A stretch of 64,000 nt of DNA from JADJOY01 sp016713535 [NCBI: Deltaproteobacteria bacterium] (GTDB lineage: Bacteria; JADJOY01), in the NCBI GenBank assembly GCA_016713535.1, contig JADJOY010000010.1, positions 62,001 to 126,000 on the forward strand, in the 5' to 3' direction. The translations under genes were made by a program, and so were the position numbers. Positions 56,861-64,000 of this stretch are shown here, in pieces (positions within the stretch are counted from its first letter, which is position 1; the number at the start of each line of letters is the position of its first letter). Under the pieces are notes generated by a model. That model was not told the origin of the DNA. It saw only the letters and a list, made by a program, of their open reading frames with translations, and made no database searches.

Positions 56861-59800
56861 GCCGGCGGCGCCTCGAAGCGCCGGATGCCGCGCTCGACCG
56901 CCTCGATCAGGTAGGGCCTGAGACGCTCCGGCGCGAGGATGTGGTCCAGCGACCCCACCTCGAGCGCCCGGTGGATGCTGTGGATGGTGTCGAACTCGTC
57001 GGCCACCTCGCCGAGCTTCTGCGAGTGCACCGTCCGGTGCATCTCGTCGAATCCGGCTCGCAGCCGCGCCTTCTCGGCGGCTGCCGCCGCCGCGATCCGG
57101 TCCTCCATCGCGGTGATGCGAGGGTCGCGGCGGGTGCGCGCCTCGACGTCGCCGGCGAACACCACCGCCGCCGCGGGCGCACCGCCGATCACCGACGCGA
57201 ACGAGCCTTCCACCGCCGCGATCTCCAGGTTCTCGTTGAGCGTGCCCGAGAACACCACGTAGGCACCCCCGTGGTAGCGCGACACCACGCAGAACACCAT
57301 CGGGCCGCGGAAGTTGACGACCGCGCGACCGATCTCCGCCCCGTACTCGAGTTGCAGCTCGCGCATCGACTCGGGTGAACCGTCGAAGCCCGACAGGTTG
57401 GCGAGGATCACCACGGGCCGGTTGCCGCTGGCGGCGTTGATGGTGCGCGCGATCTTCTTCGACGCGCGCGGAAAGAGCGTCCCGGCCGTCCACTTCTCGG
57501 GTCCGTCGGCGGGCAGGAACCCGAACCTCGGCAACGGGTGCGACTCGATGCCGATGAGGCACACCGGGAAGCCGCCGAGGTGAGCGTCCCACACCACGCC
57601 GATCTCGGCGTCCCGCATCGCGCTCCAGCGCTCGAGCGGGGGGTGGTCACCGTCGATCACCGCCTGCATCACGCTGCGGATGTCGAACGGCAGCTTGCGA
57701 TCCGGATTGCGCTCGGCCGAGAAGATCTCCCCCACCTCGGCGAAGATCCCGCCCTCCACCAGGCGGTGCGGGAACGAGCGCACGTCCCGATCGTGCGGGT
57801 CGGAGGTGGCGGCGCGACGCGGGAAATGCTCACCGGGAGCGACGTACGTGTGCTCGTAGTGGCGGAACAGGATCTGCGCCGCCTCGCCGACGTCGCGCGC
57901 CCAGTACTGCGCCTGTCCGTTCGGCCCCATGATCCTCTCGTAGCCGCCGATGCCGAAGTTGTCCTCGGCCGAGACGCTCCCCGAGTAGTCGAGCGCCTGC
58001 TTGCCGGTGAGCACCATCGCGGCCTGCGGAGTCATGATGAGGATTCCGCGGGTGTGGAGGAGCATGGTGGCCTCGGCGTTCCAGTACGGCTGCGCGCCGA
58101 CGTTGATGCCGTTCACCACCACGTTGACCTCGCCCCCCGCCTGGGTGAACTCGATCAGCCGCCTGAGTGTCAGGGCGATCCAGTCCATGTTCTCGGTGCC
58201 GCTCTCCATCGAGATCTTGGCCCCCGCCGAGATCGGGAACCACTCGAAGGGAACGCCGAGCTCGGCGGCCAGCGCGAGCGCCGCGTTGATCCGCCGGCAT
58301 TCGGGCTCCGCCACCGCGCCCATCGCGTTGCTGGGGTCGCCGAGGGCGATCACGCGGGTCATCCCCTCCGGGTGCTTGGCCGTGAAGTTGCGGATCACGC
58401 CCACGACCACGTTCGCGTGGTTCTGGCCGGGGGGGCGGCGGACCTCGACGAGCCGCTCGCCGCTCTCGTCGAGGTCGTGCTCGACGAACTCGCCGGGAGG
58501 CACCTCGGCGCGCGCCGAGTCGCGAGGCGGCGTCAGCCTCTCGAGGACCTCGTACGGATACGCCAGTCCCCGCTGGCGCATCCGCACGACCTTGCGTGCG
58601 TACTCGCTGAGCGGCTCGAGCGGGCGCGTCGGCACCGCGGCGGTGGTGATGCTGAGCCCGGCACCGCGCGGATTCGAGATCCGGATGACGCGGTCGACGG
58701 GGATGGCCGAACCCGGCTCGGGGATCCTCACGCGGACCGCGACCTGTTCGAGCCCGAGCCCCTGTGTGGCGGGGGCGAGCCCGTGGACCACGGTGCTCAG
58801 CTCCTCGGCGGGGAGCAGGAGCGGCGGCCACACGTGCAGCAGCACGCGGTTCCAGTTGAGGCGCTCGCGCGGCGGCCTCTTCCACTGGAAGCGGCGGATC
58901 GCGGCGAGCGCCTCCATGAGCATCCGCTCCAGATAGGGAAGCTGGGTCACGCGCCCGGACGCGTCGCGGATCGGCGTGAGGTCGCGGACCTCGGCGACGG
59001 CGAACAGGCGCTCGTCCTTGGGATTGGAGCGAGCCACGGCGTGGAACAGGTAGACATCGTCCGCGGACGGGGGCCGCTCGCGGTCGAAGTTCTCGAACCG
59101 CCACAGGTGCATCCGCTTGCCCATCATCGGGTGCAGACCGCGGTGCAGACGCTCCTCGTGGTAGCCAGCCTCGCCGGGACGGAAGGTGAAGTGCTGGACG
59201 CCACCCTCGCCGCGACCGCCGTCGCTCTCGCCCATCGTCACGACGATCCGGCGAATCGGACGCGGCAAGGAGGCGGCGTCGACCCAGCGCTCCAGCTCGG
59301 CCGAGGTGGCGTCCGCGCTCGCCGGCCGGTCGCTGCGCCAGCCGAAGAAGTCGATCACCAGGTCCTCGTCGGCGGGGAACCGGCTCACCCGCGGCACCAG
59401 TCGCGCGAGGACCTCGCCGAAGGCCGAGTAGTCGGCGTGCGTGGCGAGCACGTGGATGCGCTTGCCCTCGTGCAGGTAGGACGTGGTCGCGAGGCACACG
59501 TCACCCTCGTCCTCGCAACCGACCGGCCCGACCTCGCGGATCCGGTAGTAGCGCCGGACCAGCACCTCGAGCATCAGGCGGCGCAGCTCGCGCTCCGCGC
59601 TCGCGAGGCGGTGCGCGAACACGCGCACCAGCGGCTGCGGACAATCGACCAGCGCGGCGATGCGCACATCACGGTCCACCGCGCCCGGCTCCGCCACGAG
59701 ACGAGCGAGGTGGTCCTCCATCTCGGCGTACACCGCGTCGCGGGCACGTTCGAAAAGCGGCTGGTCGAAGAACCGGTAGCGCGCCTCGCGGGCCACGTCC

Positions 59801-62440
59801 GCGATCGCGGGGAATGCGCTCTGGGTCACCGCGACGAGGTCGTCGAGGATGCGCCGGAAGCCGTCGCCGACGAGCGGTCGCAGCTCGTCGAGGCGGCCGA
59901 GGCGCTGCTCCAGGACGTGCAGCACCACCTGCGCCTGCGCCTCGAATCGCTGGTGAGACTTGAAGATCCTGAGCAGCGCTTCCTCGAGCGCCGCGGTGCG
60001 CGTGAGCGACTCGACGCCGAAGTGACCCAGGGCCCGCCTCAGCCGGTCCAGGAACGCGTTCGGCAGACCGCGACCCGCATCCTCGAGGGAGCGCATGAAC
60101 GTGAACAGGTACTCCTCGCTGCGCGGCGCCTCGGCCACGTCCGGGTCGTCGGGCGGCGGCTCGCGGCGGAAGAGCGAGCACAGGTCGGCGAAGATCGCGA
60201 GGATCTCGTTCTCGCGAGCGAGGTGGCGCGCCGGACCGCCTTCCAGATCACGGCACACCACCGAGCGCTCCAGCGAGAGGCGCCGGGCCTCCGCGGGATC
60301 GACGTCGTAGCCGAGCATCAGGCGACGCGTGTCCTCCAGGTTGCGCACGCAGCGCAGCTCGGCCTCGTCGAGCCCTGGGTCGTGGGTCTCGAGCACCTCC
60401 CACGAGATCGGACCGGCGCTCGACTCGTCGTCGCGCGACGCGAGCGGCTCGAGGACCAGGAGCGGCATCCCGGCGCTCACCTGGACGTTGGCGACCACGA
60501 GCACCTCGGCGACCCGCCCCGCCATCGGCGCGAGCACCGGCATCTCCATCTTCATCGCCTCGAGCACGGCGAGCTTCTCGCCGGCGCGGACCTCGCGACC
60601 GACCTCCACCGCGAGCCCGAGCACCACCGCCGGCGCGGGCGCGCGGACCACGCCCGCGTCGTCGCGGGCGATGCGGTGCGCCGTGCCGCCGATCTCGACC
60701 ACGACGTCGGTACCGTCCACCATCGACACCACGCGGTGGCGCGCGCGTCCACAGCGAAGCCAGCACTCGTAGGGGCCGGCGCTCTCCACCGCCACCTCGA
60801 CGCGACGCCCTCCCACCTCGACGGCGAACCGATCCGGGTCGAGCTGATGGACGCCGAGCTTGTAGGCGTGCCCGCGATAGCGCAGGTCGACCACGTGCCC
60901 CGGCTGCGCCTGCACCGCGGACGCCCACGCGACGCCGAGCGGAAGAGATCCTTCCGCTCGCGCGCCAGCTCCGTCTCGTGGACCGCCAGCGCCGCCTGCA
61001 CCATCGCGAGCGCCGCAGGCGGGAGGTGGCTTCAGGAGCTCGTCGACGACGCGATCGACCCAGCGATTGTCCGCGCGCGCGCCTCGCGAAGGTCCGGGTA
61101 CGGAGCAAGCGCTGCAGGAACGCATGGTTCGTCGCGCCGCCGCGAACCAGCAGCAACGTGTCGGCGAGCGCGCGTTCGATGCGGGCGAACGCCTCCGCCC
61201 GGTCGTGCCCCCACGCCACGACCTTGGCGAGCATCGGGTCGAACTCCGCCGCGACCGGATCACCCTCCGCGACGCCGCTGTCGATCCTGAGCCCCGGCCC
61301 GGTCGGCACCCGGAACGCCGCGACCGTACCCGGCGCCACCGCGAAGTGGCGCGCCGGGTCCTCGGCGTTGAGCCTCACCTCGACCGCGTGGCCGCTCACC
61401 TCGGGCGGCTCCCCGGCGAGCTTCAGGCCGCGCGCGATCTGGACCTGGAGCTTCACCAGGTCGAGCCCGGTGGTGAGCTCCGTCACCGCGTGCTCCACCT
61501 GCAGGCGTGCGTTCACCTCGAGGAAGCTCACGCGGTGGGTGGCCGGATCGTAGAGGAACTCGATGCTGCCGACGTTCTGATAGCCCGCCGCGGCGGCGAT
61601 CCGCTTGGCCATCCCGCGCAGCGCACGGTCCTGCTCCTCCGCGAGCACGGGCGACGGCGCCTCCTCGACGAGCTTCTGGTGGCGGCGCTGGATGGTGCAG
61701 TCGCGGGTCCCGACCGCCCAGGTGTGGCCGAAGGTGTCGGCGACGAGCTGGACCTCGACGTGGCGCGCGCCGTCCACGGCTCGCTCCAGGAACACCGAGG
61801 CATCGCCGAAGGCCATGGCCGCCTCGCGGCGCACGCGCTCGAACGCGGCGGGCAGCTCGTCGGGAGTCGAGACGAGACGCATCCCGCGTCCCCCGCCGCC
61901 GATGCGCGCCTTGAAGAAGAGCGGGAAGCCGAGCCGCTCCGCGTGGACCCGCGCCGCGTCCAGGCTGTCCACCGAGGAGCCACTCCAGGGCACCACCGGG
62001 ATGCCGCAGCGCTCGGCGAGGCGTTTGGCCTCGACCTTGTCGCCGAGAAGGCGCATGGCGCTGACGGGCGGACCGATGAACACGAGCCCCATGCGCGCGC
62101 ACAGCTCCGCGAACGCCACCTGCTCGGCGACGAACCCCCACCCAACCCACACCGCCTCCGCGCGCGTCTCGCCGAGCGCGTGCTCGAGCGTGGCGAGGTC
62201 GAAGTAGCGGCTCTTCCACTGCCCATCCTTCGGATCGAGGAAGCTCGACGGGCCGAGGTCGAAGCGCTCGTCGGCCTCGCGAACGAAGCGCGCCCCTTGA
62301 TCGACCGACGTGTGGAGCGCCACCGTGACGAGACGCCGTGCGGGCGGCGACCCGTGCGATAGCTCGCGCGCGGCGTGAATGAAGCGCATCGCCGGCTCGC
62401 CGCGGTCGACGATGGCGATACGCGTGAACTCGTGGACCAT
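56857..62440 (-). CDS. giant single-chain acyl-CoA carboxylase (BC-BCCP-central-CT), one frameshift
   Basis: About 1,860 residues. Biotin carboxylase (1-450): FKARIGGGGRGMRLVST, GTRDCTIQRRHQKLVEEAPS, EVNARLQVEHAVTE. Biotinyl domain: EAMKMEM near residue 630. A helical central region (about 720-1250) includes QHFTFRPGEAGYHEERLHRG and LHPMMGKRMHLWRFENF, recalling the FTFR...P.L..RM..F motif of eukaryotic acetyl-CoA carboxylases. Carboxyltransferase (about 1290-1850): LGDPSNAMGAVAEPE, GINVGAQPYWNAEATMLLHT. One extra base near 61075 (CG run) splits the frame; otherwise continuous. The ATG at 62440 has GGGGAGAGGG upstream. Coupled to the PPTase, downstream of a PKS-like gene: likely supplies malonyl-type extender units. 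Confidence 0.88.
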
Positions 62441-62483
62441 GGTCCCTCTCCCCATCCGGAGCGCCGGTGACGGCGCTCGGCGG

Positions 62484-64000
62484 TCACGCCATCGCAGCGC
62501 GCAGCGGTGCCAGCGACTCCTCGTCGACCGGGTCGGGCAGCTCGATCGTGCGGTAACCCCGCAAGGTGACGAGCGTCCGTCCGGCGCCGTCGATCACGTA
62601 GGCGTCGATGCCGCCGGCGCGCGCCAGGGTGGCCGCGCGCACCTCGCCAGTCGGCTCGGCGGCGCTCGGGTACACGGTCAACGACTCGATCGCGTGCGGC
62701 AGCGCCATGCGCCCCTGTGTGCCGAGCTGCCACACGCCGGCGGTCTGAAAGCACAGCTCGACGAGCCGTGGAGCCGCGAACAGCGGCTGGCTCGGTGGCT
62801 CGTGATTGGCGGGCAGATCGGTCGCTAGCCGCGCCACGGCGCCGTTCCCGCCGCGCCAGACCTGCTCGAGCACCCGATACGCGGGACCGTGGAAATAGAC
62901 CCGGTAGACGTCGCTCGCCGTGACGCTCGCCCGCTCGGCATCGGGTCCGGGCGGCTCGGACACGCGCGACGCCCGCGGCGCGCTCTTCGAGAGCCTGAGC
63001 CGCGCGGCGAAGTGGGTGGTCGGCTGCGCGCCGACCTGTCCCATCACCGCTCGTGAGGCCACCAACCGGGCATCGGCGAGGAGCTCGTTGCCGTCGCGGC
63101 GGAACTGCGCCACCAACCGCAGGGTGCGCGGCTCGTGGCGATAGAACTTGATCGGCGCGAGGAAGCGCACGTCCTCGACCGCGGCCACGTGCCAGCCGGG
63201 CAGCACCAGGCGCGCGAGCTCGACGAAGCCCTCGATCCCCATCACGCCCGGCAGTACCGGCGTGCCGTCGATCTGGTGATCGTGCAGGAAGGGCTGGGCG
63301 CGGGGATCGAGCGTGACGTCCGCGGCGAGCCCTTCGTGGAGGCGCATGCCGACCACCGAGCCGACCATCGGTCCGGCGTCCCGCGTGACGATCTTCGCCA
63401 CGTCGAGCCCGCCTTGCTCGTCCCACTCCTCGACCAGCACCCCGAGCCGCTGTCCGATCACGAGCTCGCCGCGCGTGGCGCCGCCGGTGAGCTCCCGGCG
63501 GATGATGGGGATCCCCGCCAGCGCCGGCAGCATGTCGATGCCGGCGGCCTCCATCATCTTGGGGATCGAGCCGCGGCTCGCCATGCCGATGCCGCTCCAC
63601 GCCGTCCAGTCGATGACGATCGCGCGGGTCTCCGGACGGTGGATCCGGAGATTCGAGGTGAGCTTGCAGAGAAGGTCGTTGGCGGCGGCGTAGTCGGCCT
63701 GCCCGCCGTTGCCGAAGCGACCGGCCACCGAGCTGAACGCCACGGTCGCGCCGATCGGGGTGTCACCGAGCGCCTTCATCAGGTTGAACCAACCGTCGCT
63801 CTTGACGTCGAAGATCAGGTCGAACTCGGTGGGTGACTTGTCGGGAAGGAAGCGGCTCACCTCGAGGCCGCCGGCGTGCAGCAGCACGTCGATCCGCCCG
63901 CTGGTGCGCTTCGCCTCCGCGACGGCGGCCTCGACCATCGCCGCGTCCCGCAGATCGACGCGGTGATAGTGGGCGCGGCCACCCGCGCTCTCGACGGCGC
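62484..64000 (-). CDS. C-terminal part of a PKS/PUFA-synthase-type protein: ketoreductase and dehydratase
   Basis: About 505 residues, open at the window edge, so the N-terminal domains are missing. The ketoreductase end shows IDVLLHAGGLEVSRFLPDKS, VAFSSVAGRFGNGGQADYAA and AND (YxxxN catalytic pair). A double-hotdog dehydratase follows: HQIDGTPVLPGVMGIEGFVE has the HxxxGxxxxP active-site motif, then VYRVYFHGPAYRVLEQVWRG. KR followed by DH at the C-terminus is the order in PfaA-like polyunsaturated fatty acid synthases and some glycolipid synthases. Product unknown. Ends 43 bp before the carboxylase start, same strand. Confidence 0.85.
   Translation of the reverse strand, partial: AVESAGGRAHYHRVDLRDAAMVEAAVAEAKRTSGRIDVLLHAGGLEVSRFLPDKSPTEFDLIFDVKSDGWFNLMKALGDTPIGATVAFSSVAGRFGNGGQADYAAANDLLCKLTSNLRIHRPETRAIVIDWTAWSGIGMASRGSIPKMMEAAGIDMLPALAGIPIIRRELTGGATRGELVIGQRLGVLVEEWDEQGGLDVAKIVTRDAGPMVGSVVGMRLHEGLAADVTLDPRAQPFLHDHQIDGTPVLPGVMGIEGFVELARLVLPGWHVAAVEDVRFLAPIKFYRHEPRTLRLVAQFRRDGNELLADARLVASRAVMGQVGAQPTTHFAARLRLSKSAPRASRVSEPPGPDAERASVTASDVYRVYFHGPAYRVLEQVWRGGNGAVARLATDLPANHEPPSQPLFAAPRLVELCFQTAGVWQLGTQGRMALPHAIESLTVYPSAAEPTGEVRAATLARAGGIDAYVIDGAGRTLVTLRGYRTIELPDPVDEESLAPLRAAMA

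Noticed and set aside
57538-61290. Open frame of 1,250 codons opposite the carboxylase
   Set aside because: Antisense shadow of a gene with clear conserved domains; rich in Arg, His and Asp with no motif.

Overview
The window is GC-rich bacterial DNA (about 70% G+C by eye) from what looks like an environmental deltaproteobacterium in the old sense, most likely Myxococcota-like. That placement is inferred from gene content: secreted proteins with thrombospondin type 3 calcium repeats and hydrophobic-plus-arginine C-terminal tails, a single-subunit cytochrome b succinate dehydrogenase, a soluble transcarboxylase-type biotin cluster, PD40 propeller lipoproteins and a PUFA/PKS-type synthase. No rRNA or tRNA gene was seen.

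Layout. 1-3225 (minus): an iron-uptake operon with a Fur box, a Com-like zinc ribbon, a TonB-dependent receptor and a PepSY membrane protein cut by the window edge. 3451-5753 (minus): PaaI-type thioesterase and a membrane MutS-like ATPase. 5998-10817 (minus): a Gld-like ABC exporter operon (ATPase, permease, auxiliary subunit, DUF4340). 11008-12427: a TPR membrane protein and a YqeY-like protein. 12616-17085 (minus): a rare penicillin-binding/SpoIID fusion, and an NDH-2 dehydrogenase joined to a PD40 propeller. 17202-21810 (plus): ECF sigma/anti-sigma pair, then sdhC-sdhA-sdhB. 22041-23880: small metabolic genes. 23790-25436: a damaged stretch with a 16-G run and an IS1182-like transposase remnant. 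25437-30565: desaturase, Rrf2 regulator, M1 aminopeptidase, PAP2 phosphatase. 30574-31833: thirteen-copy tandem repeat. 31874-36936: DEAD-box helicase, PilZ protein, pilin, unknown protein. 37079-40873: four-gene biotin-dependent transcarboxylase cluster. 41035-44657: a PIN toxin-antitoxin pair, PD40 lipoprotein, M15 peptidase, TfoX-N protein. 44783-53157: three very large secreted proteins (14-blade double propeller, dihaem cytochrome/YVTN protein, haem/sorbosone dehydrogenase/beta-helix protein). 53315-56045: a polytopic membrane protein, repeats and a PagL-like deacylase. 56153-64000 (minus): PPTase, a roughly 1,860-residue single-chain acyl-CoA carboxylase and the KR-DH end of a PKS/PUFA-type synthase.

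How the genes work together. Many neighbours overlap by ATGA, GTGA or TTGA, so operons are compact and probably translationally coupled. The right-hand cluster looks like a self-sufficient lipid or polyketide pathway: the carboxylase makes malonyl-type extender units, the PPTase activates carrier domains, and the KR-DH enzyme belongs to the synthase.

Two window-wide points matter when reading the annotation. First, intergenic spaces carry a mosaic family of GC-rich hairpins whose stems vary while the loops keep GGA or TCC and the flanks keep GGAGG or CTCC. Second, about ten otherwise well-conserved genes are broken by single-base indels. This pattern suggests consensus errors in the assembly rather than decay, so two apparent gene fusions (14538-17085 and 50053-53157) need independent confirmation.
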